Shown here piece by piece: positions 23,342 through 31,915 of a stretch of DNA of 64,000 nucleotides. The stretch's first letter is position 1. Every line of letters begins with the position of its first letter. The notes under the pieces were generated by a model. That model was not told the DNA's origin and ran no database searches. It saw nothing but the letters and a program-made list of their open reading frames with translations. Source of the stretch: Corynebacterium liangguodongii. Lineage in GTDB: Bacteria > Actinomycetota > Actinomycetes > Mycobacteriales > Mycobacteriaceae. Both the position numbers and the translations under genes were made by a program. The DNA lies in contig NZ_CP026948.1 of assembly GCF_003070865.1 (NCBI RefSeq), positions 1 through 64,000 on the forward strand. The letters run 5' to 3'.

Positions 23342-26300
23342 GTGACGCCACTCACCGCAAATACGATCCGATCGCGGTCTCGGCCGAGAGCACCGTCGTT
23401 GCTGAGTATGTTCCCGATGCTGCGTCCGAGACGGCGTATCAGTCTGAAGCGGCTCTAGAACGCGAGTTGATCCGCCTACTGCAGTCGCAGGCCTACGAGT
23501 ACCTGCCCATAAGCTCCGAGCAAAAACTCATTGATAACCTCCGTCGGCAGCTAGAGGCGCTGAACCACATCACCTTCTCGGAAGAGGAGTGGCAGGGCTT
23601 TTTTGAAAACTCCATCGCGGGTAAAAACGACGGCATTGTCGAAAAGACGGTGCGTATCCAGGAAGACCATGTGCAGCTCCTCAAGCGTGACGACGGTTCG
23701 ACGAAAAACATTACGTTGCTGGATAAGCAGAACATTCACAACAACCGCCTGCAAGTGATTAACCAGTACAAGGTTGATCGTGCTGAACCTGCCGACGAAA
23801 CCCGCACCGGAGGCCGATACGCAAACCGGTACGACGTCACCATCCTTGTTAACGGCTTACCGATGGTGCATATCGAGCTAAAGCGTCGTGGGGTGGATAT
23901 CCGCGAGGCGTTTAACCAGATCGACCGCTACCAGCGCGACAGCTTCTGGGCGGGCTCAGGCTTGTTCGAGTACGTGCAGCTGTTCGTGATCTCGAACGGC
24001 ACGCTGACCAAGTATTACTCGAACACCACGCGCAGCCAGCACATCAAGGAGGGGAACCAGCGCGGCAGGAGTAGAAAGACCTCGAACAGCTTCGAGTTCA
24101 CCTCGTGGTGGGCTGACGCGCAGAACAAGCCGATCCAGGACCTCACCTCGTTTGCCAAGACGTTCTTTGCCAAGCACGCCCTGCTCAACATCCTGACCAA
24201 GTATTGCGTGCTCACAGCCGATCGGATGCTGCTGGTGATGCGCCCGTACCAGATCGTCGCCACCGAGCGGATCCTGCAGCGCATCGAGATTGCCACAAAC
24301 TACAAGAAGCTCGGCACCGTCGAGGCCGGCGGGTACGTGTGGCACACGACCGGTTCGGGTAAGACGCTAACATCGTTCAAGACCGCCCAGCTAGCCTCCG
24401 CACTGCCCAGCGTGGATAAGGTGCTATTCGTCGTCGACCGCAAGGACCTCGATTACCAGACGATGCGGGAGTACGACCGCTTCCAAAAGGGCGCGGCGAA
24501 CTCAAACACGTCGACGGCCGTGCTGAAGAGGCAGCTCGAAGACCCAGCTGCGCGAATCATCATCACGACAATTCAGAAGTTATCCACGTTCATCAAGGCG
24601 AATAAGAAGCACCCAGTCTACGACCAGCACGTGGTGATCATCTTCGACGAATGCCACCGGTCCCAGTTCGGAGAGATGCACACCAGCATCACGCGCTCGT
24701 TCAAGTGCTACAACCTGTTTGGGTTTACCGGCACGCCGATCTTCGCTGCCAACAGCGGAAGCGGTGGTAATCCTCAGCTCAAGACCACCGAGCAGGCTTT
24801 CGGCGAAAAGCTCCACACCTACACGATCGTCGATGCGATCACTGACAAAAACGTGCTGCCGTTCCGCATCGACTACGTCAACACGATTGCGGAGGGGGAA
24901 GTAGCCGACAAGCAGGTCGCCGCGATCGCGTCTGAGGAGGCCCTCCTCTCTCCACAACGTATCAGCAACATCGTGAGCTATACCCTGGAACACTTCGACC
25001 AGAAAACGAAGCGTACATCGAGCTACGAGCACTCGGTGGTGACCAACGTTGTGGAGGCGACACGCAGCCGCAAACAAGCAGTGGCGTTGCGGAAAAGAAG
25101 GCGGGTGAAGGGCTTCAACGCGATTTTCGCTACTGCCTCGATTGATGCCGCCCGACGGTACTACAATGCCTTCCAGGCACAAAACGATCTGCTCCCGCCG
25201 GAAAAGCGGCTGAAGATTGGCCTGATCTACTCGTATGGAGGGAACGAAGCGGTAGACGATGGAATTCTCGATGAAGAAGACTTTGATACCGCGGCATTGA
25301 GCGTTGACGCGCGAGCATTTCTCGAAGACGCGATCCAGGACTACAACGACCTGTTCGGAACGAGCTATGACACTACCGCAGATCGGTTCCAGAACTACTA
25401 CAAGGACCTATCCCAGCGATTGAAAAACCGGGAACTTGACCTCGTGATCGTGGTGAACATGTTCCTTACCGGCTTCGACGCGACGACTTTGAACACGCTC
25501 TTCGTGGACAAGAACCTCCGCTCGCACGGCCTGATCCAGGCATATTCGCGCACCAATCGCATCCTGAACTCGGTGAAAACCTACGGCAACATCGTTGCTT
25601 TCCGGGACCTCGAGGAGGAAACCAACGCGGCGCTCGAGTTGTTCGGAAATAAGGACGCCCGTGGCGTCGTCCTGCTCAAGCCTTACGCGGACTACTACGC
25701 AGAATATGCGGAAAAGGTCCAGGAACTGCTGGATAAGTTCCCGCTGGGAGAGCGCATCATCGGGGAAAAGGCCCAGAAGGAGTTCATTGCGCTGTTCGGC
25801 GCGATCCTCCGATTAGAGAACATCCTTACCTCGTTCGATGAGTTCACCGGGAACGAGCTACTCACTCAACGCCAGGGGCAGGACTATCGCAGTCTCTATC
25901 TCGACCTCCACGCGGAGTTCCGCAACCGGGAGGCTGTGGAGAAGGAGCCGATCAGCGACGACGTTGTTTTCGAAATCGAGCTGATCAAGCAGGTAGAAAT
26001 CAACGTCGACTACATCCTCATGCTTGTCGAGAAGTACCGCGAGCAACACGGCGATGGCCAGGACAAGGAGATTCGCTCCGAGATCTCTCGTGCCGTGGAC
26101 GCGAGCCCGAGCCTGCGCAGCAAAAAGGATCTTATCGACGCCTTTGTCGATCGAGTGTCTGTCGATAGCGACGTGGACGAAGCATGGCGGGCGTACATCG
26201 CCAAGATGCGTGAGGAAGAACTCGGTGAGATCATCACGGCTGAAGGCCTCCGCCCAGACCTCACACGAGCGCTCATTGAGACCGCATTCCGCGAAGGCGT

Positions 26301-26454
26301 TCTCCGTACGACCGGTACCGCGATCGCTCAGGTGCTTCCACCTGTGTCCCGTTTCGCGGTGAGCGGTGGCCACGGTGAGAAAAAGCAGCGCGTGACCCAA
26401 AAACTTCAGGCGTTCTTTGAGAGGTTTTACGGCCTAGCAGAGGTGAGAGAGTAG
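23338..26454 (+). CDS. hsdR: Type I restriction endonuclease (R subunit)
   Basis: HsdR is the translocating nuclease subunit. The 1038-residue product has a PD-(D/E)xK-type nuclease region near residues 160-185 (VTILVNGLPMVHIELKRRG, with E and K of the motif), then a superfamily 2 helicase core with Walker A TGSGKT (about residues 338-343), a DECH box (about residue 437), a motif III FTGTP and a late motif VVNMFLTGFDA. The remaining C-terminal third is helical, the part that docks onto the methylase. The ATG overlaps the hsdS stop by four bases, so M, S and R form one operon. A tRNA-Ala(CGC) follows about 65 bases after the stop. The enzyme looks intact. Confidence 0.96.
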   Translation: MSDATHRKYDPIAVSAESTVVAEYVPDAASETAYQSEAALERELIRLLQSQAYEYLPISSEQKLIDNLRRQLEALNHITFSEEEWQGFFENSIAGKNDGIVEKTVRIQEDHVQLLKRDDGSTKNITLLDKQNIHNNRLQVINQYKVDRAEPADETRTGGRYANRYDVTILVNGLPMVHIELKRRGVDIREAFNQIDRYQRDSFWAGSGLFEYVQLFVISNGTLTKYYSNTTRSQHIKEGNQRGRSRKTSNSFEFTSWWADAQNKPIQDLTSFAKTFFAKHALLNILTKYCVLTADRMLLVMRPYQIVATERILQRIEIATNYKKLGTVEAGGYVWHTTGSGKTLTSFKTAQLASALPSVDKVLFVVDRKDLDYQTMREYDRFQKGAANSNTSTAVLKRQLEDPAARIIITTIQKLSTFIKANKKHPVYDQHVVIIFDECHRSQFGEMHTSITRSFKCYNLFGFTGTPIFAANSGSGGNPQLKTTEQAFGEKLHTYTIVDAITDKNVLPFRIDYVNTIAEGEVADKQVAAIASEEALLSPQRISNIVSYTLEHFDQKTKRTSSYEHSVVTNVVEATRSRKQAVALRKRRRVKGFNAIFATASIDAARRYYNAFQAQNDLLPPEKRLKIGLIYSYGGNEAVDDGILDEEDFDTAALSVDARAFLEDAIQDYNDLFGTSYDTTADRFQNYYKDLSQRLKNRELDLVIVVNMFLTGFDATTLNTLFVDKNLRSHGLIQAYSRTNRILNSVKTYGNIVAFRDLEEETNAALELFGNKDARGVVLLKPYADYYAEYAEKVQELLDKFPLGERIIGEKAQKEFIALFGAILRLENILTSFDEFTGNELLTQRQGQDYRSLYLDLHAEFRNREAVEKEPISDDVVFEIELIKQVEINVDYILMLVEKYREQHGDGQDKEIRSEISRAVDASPSLRSKKDLIDAFVDRVSVDSDVDEAWRAYIAKMREEELGEIITAEGLRPDLTRALIETAFREGVLRTTGTAIAQVLPPVSRFAVSGGHGEKKQRVTQKLQAFFERFYGLAEVRE

Positions 26455-26520
26455 GAAAGGCCAGCGCCCCGCCGCGATTTTATTTTTCCGGGGGCAGGGG
26501 AGTACGGTATTTCCTTGCGC

Positions 26521-26593
26521 GGGGCATTAGCTCAGTTGGTAGAGCGTCGCGTTCGCAATGCGAAGGTCAGGGGTTCGATTCCCCTATGCTCCA
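26521..26593 (+). tRNA. tRNA-Ala (CGC)
   Basis: The cloverleaf has acceptor GGGGCAT/ATGCTCC, an anticodon stem TCGCG/TGCGA around loop TTCGCAA with CGC, and T-loop GTTCGATTC. The 5' 25 bases and 3' end are the same as in tRNA-Ala(TGC) at 19482. CCA is not encoded. Confidence 0.95.
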
Positions 26594-26600
26594 CTTCTCA

Positions 26601-26626
26601 CCCCCTCACCCCAGTGAGGGGGTTTT
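26601..26626 (+). terminator. Terminator after tRNA-Ala (CGC)
   Basis: CCCCCTCAC (26601-26609) pairs with GTGAGGGGG (26614-26622) across a four-base loop and is followed by TTTT. It lies seven bases after the tRNA. Confidence 0.85.
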
Positions 26627-26630
26627 CCGT

Positions 26631-26660
26631 TTCACATCTCCTAGACAGCTGTTCTATACT
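26631..26660 (+). promoter_or_regulatory. Promoter of the CAP-domain gene
   Basis: TTCACA (26631-26636) and TATACT (26655-26660) are 18 bases apart and stand 40 bases before ATG 26700, behind the tRNA terminator. Confidence 0.55.
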
Positions 26661-26699
26661 GTGTACAGTTTCAGCACAGCGTCTTTGGAGATGATTCAC

Positions 26700-27632
26700 A
26701 TGCGGGCATTCACTCGCCGCTTCCTTGTTCCCCTCACCGCCACCGCCCTCATTACCACCGGCTTGCCCGCCGTGGCCTCCGCGGATCCCGACCCGACCAC
26801 GGGGGTTGAGCTCAACGTCGCGCAGAACCAGTTCGTGGGCAAGAGCGTGACCTATGATCCCTCTGCGGGTGCGCGCGAGGGCCTCGCGGCGCTGAAGGAG
26901 CTGCGTGGGTACATGTGGGACCAGAACCCGCCGTTTAGGGCTTACAACAACGAGTACTCCGGGACGCTGCAGGACGCCGCTCGCTCACAGGGCCTACGCA
27001 CGAAGGAGGCGTACCAGAACGCGGTCTCACTTGACGAGGACTTGACCTGGATCGCTACCCAGCGCGCCGTCGAAGCTTCCGTAAAGTTCGAGCATAAGAG
27101 GCCCGACGGCACGGATGTGAACACCGCGAAGCGAGGCACGGTGCAGTGGAGCGGGGAGTCCCTCGCCGTCGGTACGCCGAACCTGCGAGACACCATTATC
27201 AACGAATGGGGTAAGGGCGAACTGCAGGCCCTGAGGGACGCAAACGGCGCGTGGAACGAACACAACGGCCACCTCATCCACATGCTCAATCCGAAGAACC
27301 GGGCCTACGGTTTCGGCGCGGTCTACGACGTTCCTGGCGTCGTGTTCGGTCATTATGGCCGCTATAATTACTTCGCCGCATGGTCCTCGACCGTTGTGAA
27401 GACCCCCGCGTCCACCCAGACCGGCAAGACCACCGGAGTGATCTACCGTGCGGCCCTTCCGGGTGAGCGCCCCACCGGGATCGTGAGCGGTGGCCATATC
27501 CCGGCACCGGGCGGCGACAATCCCGCGTCGGGCAGCAGCCTGGATACGGGTCAGGCGATCGGTATCGCCCTCGGGGTCATTGCGCTGATCGTCACTTTGC
27601 TCGGCGGGGTGTCGTTCACGCTGCACCTATAG
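26700..27632 (+). CDS. Secreted CAP/SCP-domain protein with C-terminal anchor
   Basis: The 310-residue product begins with a Sec signal peptide (MRAFTRRFLVPLTATALITT, cleavage probably after ASA near residue 28). The mature part has a CAP (SCP/PR1-like) fold: helix WIATQRAVEASVKFEHKRP with the family's early His, a GESLAVG segment and a late HLIHMLNPKNRAYGFG that matches the signature of bacterial CAP proteins. A hydrophobic helix closes the protein (IGIALGVIALIVTLLGG), without an LPxTG motif, so it is likely held in the membrane. ATG 26700 is chosen because GGAG lies nine bases before it. Function in corynebacteria is unknown. It stands alone, behind tRNA-Ala(CGC). Confidence 0.82.
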   Translation: MRAFTRRFLVPLTATALITTGLPAVASADPDPTTGVELNVAQNQFVGKSVTYDPSAGAREGLAALKELRGYMWDQNPPFRAYNNEYSGTLQDAARSQGLRTKEAYQNAVSLDEDLTWIATQRAVEASVKFEHKRPDGTDVNTAKRGTVQWSGESLAVGTPNLRDTIINEWGKGELQALRDANGAWNEHNGHLIHMLNPKNRAYGFGAVYDVPGVVFGHYGRYNYFAAWSSTVVKTPASTQTGKTTGVIYRAALPGERPTGIVSGGHIPAPGGDNPASGSSLDTGQAIGIALGVIALIVTLLGGVSFTLHL

Positions 27633-27670
27633 GGCCCGCTGTGATTGCCCAGTTCGGGCTCTAGCTGCCC

Positions 27671-28114
27671 CTACTTCTTCGGCAGCGCGAGGAGCGCGGC
27701 GCCGATGGCGGCGAGCCAGGAGTCCTTGGCCAGGGGGGTGCCGGCCTGGGACGGGCGGATTCCGTCGTCTTCGGTGTTGTCGCTGTTGCCGAAGTACATG
27801 GTCAAAAGGCCCGAGCCGAACGCGGTGAGGCCGAGGCCGGCGAGGCGGTTGGACACGAACGGCAGCAGCAGCGCAGTGCCCAGTCCGGTCTCGGCCGCGG
27901 CGAGGGCCTTGGCAAATGTCTCGGCGTCGAGCTCCTTGACAAACGGCAGCCCGGTCGCCGCCATGCCCTGCAGGCCCTCCGCGGTTGCCTTATCGGCCTG
28001 GAGCTTGCCCAGCCCGGAGTTGAGGATGAACAAGCCGGTGGGAACGCGCAGTGCCGCGGAGCTCAGCCCGAGCTTGGTCTTGGAGGTCTTGTCGTGCTTG
28101 GTGCGGTTGAACAT
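27671..28114 (-). CDS. DoxX-family membrane protein
   Basis: This 147-residue protein has the DoxX pattern of four hydrophobic helices with an early LRVPTGLFILNSGLGKL and a short polar C-terminus. The ATG has a good ribosome binding site (AAGGAAGG). DoxX-like proteins are often linked with redox stress or act with flavoproteins, but the family is heterogeneous and no partner is visible here. It is convergent with the CAP gene. The next gene upstream on the same strand (His-rich lipoprotein) is 76 bases away, so joint transcription is possible. Confidence 0.8.
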   Translation of the reverse strand: MFNRTKHDKTSKTKLGLSSAALRVPTGLFILNSGLGKLQADKATAEGLQGMAATGLPFVKELDAETFAKALAAAETGLGTALLLPFVSNRLAGLGLTAFGSGLLTMYFGNSDNTEDDGIRPSQAGTPLAKDSWLAAIGAALLALPKK

Positions 28115-28190
28115 GAGGAATATCCTTCCTTTGCGTTAGTGATACATCAACTAGCCTAGCGCGATTCGGCGAGGCCACGCGGCCGCGCTT

Positions 28191-28796
28191 TTACGACGCC
28201 CGAATCTCGCTTTCCACGACCCACTTGTGGTTGGTCATGGTCATCCCGTCGGCCTCGACGTCGACGACGTAGACCGTCTCGTCGGTGGAAGAGTCGATCG
28301 TTGCCGCCGCACCCTTCATTCCTGGCATGTGGTCGGCCTCTAGGGTGACCTCGGTGCCCGCGGCGAGCGTTTCTTTGCCTGCACCCTTGATCTCCTCCTG
28401 CACGACCCATTTGTGGTTCGCCACGGGCTCCGAGCCGTCGGTAGGCATGTAGCTCACGGCGTAGGCGGTGGTGTCGTAGGCGCCGACGATGGTCGCGGGC
28501 GCGCCCTCCATTCCTGGCATGTGGTCGGCCGCGAGAGTCACCTTGGTGCCGACGGGGTAGGTCGGGTCCGCAGCCTCAGCCATGCCGGCGGGTACCGGGC
28601 CGCCGTCCGCGGGGTGGTTGTGCCCAGAGTGCCCAGAGTGCCCAGAGTGCTCGGAATGCTCGGAATGCTCGGAATGCTCAGCGTGCGCGCTGTGGTCCGG
28701 TTCTGCGGGCGCGGGCTCGCTCTGTGCGCACCCGGCGAGTGCGGCGATGCAGGCGGCGGCGCAGGTTGAAATAAGGGTCTTCTTCATGCGCCTCAT
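28191..28796 (-). CDS. His-rich YdhK-type lipoprotein (two DUF1541 repeats)
   Basis: This 201-residue protein starts with a lipoprotein signal (MKKTLISTCAAACIAALAGC, lipobox LAGC) and a His-rich linker with the tripeptide HSE/HSG repeated six or more times. Two DUF1541 repeats follow (about 75-130 and 135-195), each with GT(K/E)VTLxADHMPGM and NHKWVV. YdhK/DUF1541 proteins are cell-surface proteins suspected of metal handling; the His-rich segment supports this but does not prove it. The start may be ATG 28796 or 28787. The linker is encoded by tandem 9-bp units, likely prone to copy-number change. Confidence 0.83.
   Translation of the reverse strand: MRRMKKTLISTCAAACIAALAGCAQSEPAPAEPDHSAHAEHSEHSEHSEHSGHSGHSGHNHPADGGPVPAGMAEAADPTYPVGTKVTLAADHMPGMEGAPATIVGAYDTTAYAVSYMPTDGSEPVANHKWVVQEEIKGAGKETLAAGTEVTLEADHMPGMKGAAATIDSSTDETVYVVDVEADGMTMTNHKWVVESEIRAS
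28622..28679. repeat. 9-bp tandem repeats in the His-rich linker
   Basis: On the plus strand three copies of TGCCCAGAG run into three copies of TGCTCGGAA. They encode the alternating His-Ser-Gly and His-Ser-Glu units of the lipoprotein linker on the minus strand. Confidence 0.8.
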
Positions 28797-29051
28797 CGTA
28801 GCGACGCCACGCGGCGCCCCGACCCGATCTTGCGCAAAACCGGGGGTGGAACGGGTGGGGACGAAAGTAGACTATTCGCCTAGGGGGATAGACCGACGAG
28901 GATTCTTCAGTTATGGTCTCAATTGCGCGTAAGTTAACGACAGGTGCATATTTCGGAACATCTGGCTTGCGGGCAGGAAAATTGAGGTCATCGTGTTTTT
29001 TTATCTACCCGGGTCACTGCGGGTGCAGTCGCATTTGCGCTAACGCTGCCC

Positions 29052-29537
29052 ATGGTCACAGCTTTCAACGCAACTCCCGCGTACGCTGCGACACCGGAAT
29101 CAGCTCACCTGAACACCAGCTTCGCAAACCCTGATCTGGCAGAACGAGCTCGTGAATTTGAATTTGGGCTCTCCTATATTGCTTCAATTCCGGACGAAGT
29201 TCTTGAAAATGGAGACAGGGCAACTGAGGAGTGGGTACGAATGAATCCCCCAGCGCCTGGCTCACAATGGATGAATGGGGGGATCTCGACCTACGCAAGC
29301 GTGTGGGGCTGCACTCAGGCTATCTTGGGAGTAACAGCTGGGAATTTGGTAGGTGCAGCAAAGCTCCTGAAGATCAAGAAGTACATCAGCGCCCTTGGAG
29401 GCGTGGGAGAGGCGGTGCGGCTCATGTGGGGCGCGAGCTTCAGCTACGAGAAAATGATGGCCTTGGGGGGTGCGCTTGGTGCATTGGCGGGAGAGCTTTC
29501 AGGAGTCACCGCTGTCCGGAACGAGTGTTTTCAATAA
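29052..29537 (+). CDS. Hypothetical secreted protein with out-of-frame upstream start
   Basis: The frame from ATG 29052 codes for 161 residues and begins inside a signal peptide: the codons before it, back to 28986, read VTAGAVAFALTLP and then MVTAFNATPAYA with an AYA cleavage site. That frame has no start codon upstream of 29052 before a TGA at 28983. A TTG at 28982, with AGGAAAA before it, opens the neighbouring frame, and the two frames meet at a run of seven T (28996-29002). Removing one T joins them into a full signal peptide. So the gene may be phase-variable, recently broken or mis-sequenced. The mature part has one hydrophobic, Gly/Ala-rich region near the C-terminus and no recognisable domain. 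The base composition is lower in GC than its neighbours. Confidence 0.6.
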   Translation: MVTAFNATPAYAATPESAHLNTSFANPDLAERAREFEFGLSYIASIPDEVLENGDRATEEWVRMNPPAPGSQWMNGGISTYASVWGCTQAILGVTAGNLVGAAKLLKIKKYISALGGVGEAVRLMWGASFSYEKMMALGGALGALAGELSGVTAVRNECFQ

Positions 29538-29561
29538 GTGGTTAGAAAGGAGAAAACAACC

Positions 29562-29822
29562 ATGAACCAGATCTCTCGGGCTAGCTCCTACGTCCTTCTT
29601 GCCCTCGCGGCCGTCTTGCTGTTCACAGGGCAATTCCCGCTCGCCGCGCTGGCGGCGTTCATTGGCGTGTGGGGGCTCAAAGAATCGCACAAGGCCCCCA
29701 AGGCCGACGACCTCGACCGCGGCAAGCCGGCTCCCTCTGCCGATGTGGTGCGGCGGCTGAGGGAGGACAATCCGGGGATGTCCTTACACGACGCCGTGGC
29801 GAGGTCCCAGGCGCAGGAGTAG
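29562..29822 (+). CDS. Small membrane protein
   Basis: This 86-residue protein has a short N-terminus, one or two closely spaced hydrophobic helices (SSYVLLALAAVLLFTG and PLAALAAFIGVWGL) and a polar C-terminal half (ADVVRRLREDNPGMSLHDAVARSQ). ATG 29562 follows AAAGGAG at a distance of about ten bases. It lies 24 bases after the secreted protein gene and is convergent with the YhgE-like gene only five bases away. No family is recognised. Confidence 0.7.
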   Translation: MNQISRASSYVLLALAAVLLFTGQFPLAALAAFIGVWGLKESHKAPKADDLDRGKPAPSADVVRRLREDNPGMSLHDAVARSQAQE

Positions 29823-29827
29823 ACGCC

Positions 29828-31915
29828 CTATATCGCCAGCTCGGGGTGGATGTCCTTGGCCATGATGATGCGGTGCCTCCACAGCCCGGCCGAGGCCACC
29901 GCCCACGAGACGAGTGCGAGAAGGACGAGCACCGCGACGCCGATGCCGGCGCGGGGGTCGCCGGGCTGCCCGCCGAAGAGGCATTGGCGCAGCAGATCAA
30001 CGCTAAAGCGCATCGGGTCAACCTGGTGGATCCACTGGATGAGGCGCGGCTGGACCTCGGTGGGGTAGAGGCCGTTGGAGGCGACGAGCTGCAGCGACAT
30101 CAAAGCCATGGTGATGAGCCTGCCCGGGGCGGGGCCGAAGACGATGTTGATTGCGGTGATGGCGGAGATAAACGCCCACGATGTGAGCACGAGGGAGGCG
30201 AGCATGAGTCCCGGGTGCGCAGGCTCGACGCCGATAGCGAAAACCTGCACGAGCCACAGCAGTAGCGCCTGCCCGAACCCGACGACGAAGGCAGGCAGGA
30301 GGGTGGAGAGCAGCGCCCTGAACGGGTTCGTGCCCGAGTCGATGGCCCGCCGCGGCATCGGGTTAAACACCATGAACAGAGCGAGCCCGCCGAACCATAG
30401 CGCCAGGGAGAGGAAGAAGGGGGAGAGACCTTTGCCGAAGAAGGTCACGTCGTCCCCGGCGCGCTCCGGGGCGACGGGGGTGGCGGCCGCGCCCGCGGCG
30501 GCATCGAGGCGCTCGCCCTGCCAGCGCGGGGCTTGGGAGGCGCCGTCGCTAAGCCGCATGGAGAGCTCGCCGGAGCCGGAGTCGAGCTGGACGAGGCCAT
30601 CGGCGAGCGCGCTCGCGCCGACGACGAGCTGGTCCGAGCCGGCCGCGAGTTTCGACGACCCATCGGCGGCCGTTCGCGCCCCCACGACGAGCTGGGAGGA
30701 GCCGTCCTTGAGCGTGGCCACCCCGGCCACGAGCGTGCCCGAGCCGTCCTTGAGCAGTGACAGGCCCTGGGAGAGGGCCTTCGCGCCGGCGGCGGCCTTG
30801 TCCACGCCCGCGCGGTACTGCGCGTCTGCGTCCCCGAGCTGGTGGGCGATCTCGTGGGCCCCGGCCTTCAGCGCGTAGATCTGCTGGAGGGTATCGGGAG
30901 TGAGTGCCGCGGCGAGCTCTCCGCTGTGGAGCTGGGACTGCACCCCGCGCGCTTGGTCGGCGAGCGCGGTGAGCCCGGCGGCGTCGAGGTCGGCGACGAC
31001 GCGGTCGACGGAGGCGGTGATGTCGGCGTAGATCGATTGGGCGGTCTCGAGCTGGGGCGCGACGGCGGTGATGCGGTCGACCCCGCCGGCGACGCGGGCG
31101 GCGCCGTCGCCAAGCATGGTCGTGCCGCCTTGAAGTTCGACCATGCCATCGGCGAGCGCGTCCGCGCCTTGGGAGGCCTCCGCGATGCCGCCGTCGAGCT
31201 TGCCCGCGCCGTCCTTAAGCGCGCTTACGCCCTCATCGAGCTTGACCGTCCCCTCGGTAAGCGTGCCCAGGCCGCTTTCGAGCTCGTGCGCGCCGTTCGA
31301 GAGTGTGCCGGTGCCCTCCTTAAGCTGGCCGCCACCGTCGGAAGCCTGGATTGCACCGTCGTGGACCTGGCGCGCGCCGTCGGCGGCTTGGTCGAGGCCG
31401 TCGCCAAGCGTGTTGATGCCCACGAAGAGCTGGTTGACTACCTCGCGGCTGACCGAATCGGCGATCACCGAGGTCATGATCGTCGTGGCCTGGTTGCCCA
31501 GCAGGGTGGGGATGAAGCCGTTGGCCTCGCTAAGCGTGACGTTGATCTTCGCCTGGTGCGGCTCGGGCGAGTCGACCGAGGTCACGGCCTCGGTGAAGTC
31601 GGTCGGGATTTCCACGCCGAGGTAGTACGTTCCATCGGCGATGCCGCGCCGGGCCTCCTCGGCGCTCACGAGGTGGAAGTCGAGCGGTTGGCGGTCGGCG
31701 AGCTCGTCGACCACCTTGCCGCCGGCATCGCCGGTATCGGAGTTCACGAGCGCGACGGGCATCCGGCCCAGGTTGCCAATCGGGTCGTAGTACGACCAGA
31801 CGAACAGCCCGCCGAAGATCAGCGGCAGCGCCATGATCACCGCGAGGGCCAGCGGGGGCAGGGTGCCGCGGCCGAAGCGGCGGAAGTTGCTGCCTAGGTG
31901 CAATCCGGAGATCAT
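29828..31915 (-). CDS. YhgE/Pip family membrane protein
   Basis: This 695-residue protein has the YhgE/Pip layout: a first transmembrane helix (LALAVIMALPLIFGGLFVW), a long extracytoplasmic region (about residues 50-470), then five hydrophobic helices (about 490-680) of ABC-2 permease type with FGPAPGRLITMALMSLQLV. The external region carries many short helical repeats of the form LxDGxxxLxxG (for example EGTGTLSNGAHELESGLGTL), a YhgE feature thought to form a long coiled coil. ATG 31915 is chosen since the transmembrane start follows; an upstream extension only shadows the previous gene. The ATGA overlap with the degenerate ATPase gene suggests a complex. Relatives act as phage receptors or in ESX/WXG100-linked export, but no such genes are near. 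Confidence 0.85.
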   Translation of the reverse strand: MISGLHLGSNFRRFGRGTLPPLALAVIMALPLIFGGLFVWSYYDPIGNLGRMPVALVNSDTGDAGGKVVDELADRQPLDFHLVSAEEARRGIADGTYYLGVEIPTDFTEAVTSVDSPEPHQAKINVTLSEANGFIPTLLGNQATTIMTSVIADSVSREVVNQLFVGINTLGDGLDQAADGARQVHDGAIQASDGGGQLKEGTGTLSNGAHELESGLGTLTEGTVKLDEGVSALKDGAGKLDGGIAEASQGADALADGMVELQGGTTMLGDGAARVAGGVDRITAVAPQLETAQSIYADITASVDRVVADLDAAGLTALADQARGVQSQLHSGELAAALTPDTLQQIYALKAGAHEIAHQLGDADAQYRAGVDKAAAGAKALSQGLSLLKDGSGTLVAGVATLKDGSSQLVVGARTAADGSSKLAAGSDQLVVGASALADGLVQLDSGSGELSMRLSDGASQAPRWQGERLDAAAGAAATPVAPERAGDDVTFFGKGLSPFFLSLALWFGGLALFMVFNPMPRRAIDSGTNPFRALLSTLLPAFVVGFGQALLLWLVQVFAIGVEPAHPGLMLASLVLTSWAFISAITAINIVFGPAPGRLITMALMSLQLVASNGLYPTEVQPRLIQWIHQVDPMRFSVDLLRQCLFGGQPGDPRAGIGVAVLVLLALVSWAVASAGLWRHRIIMAKDIHPELAI

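Noticed and set aside
19700..26460. Prophage or integrative element around the hsd genes
   Set aside because: No integrase, structural or replication genes are present; it is only a restriction cassette between tRNAs.
28622..28679. Possible CRISPR-like repeat
   Set aside because: The 9-bp units are contiguous without spacers and encode the His-rich linker of a lipoprotein.
30842..31897. Open frames on the plus strand opposite the YhgE-like gene
   Set aside because: They mirror the repeat structure of the YhgE coiled coil and have no start signals.
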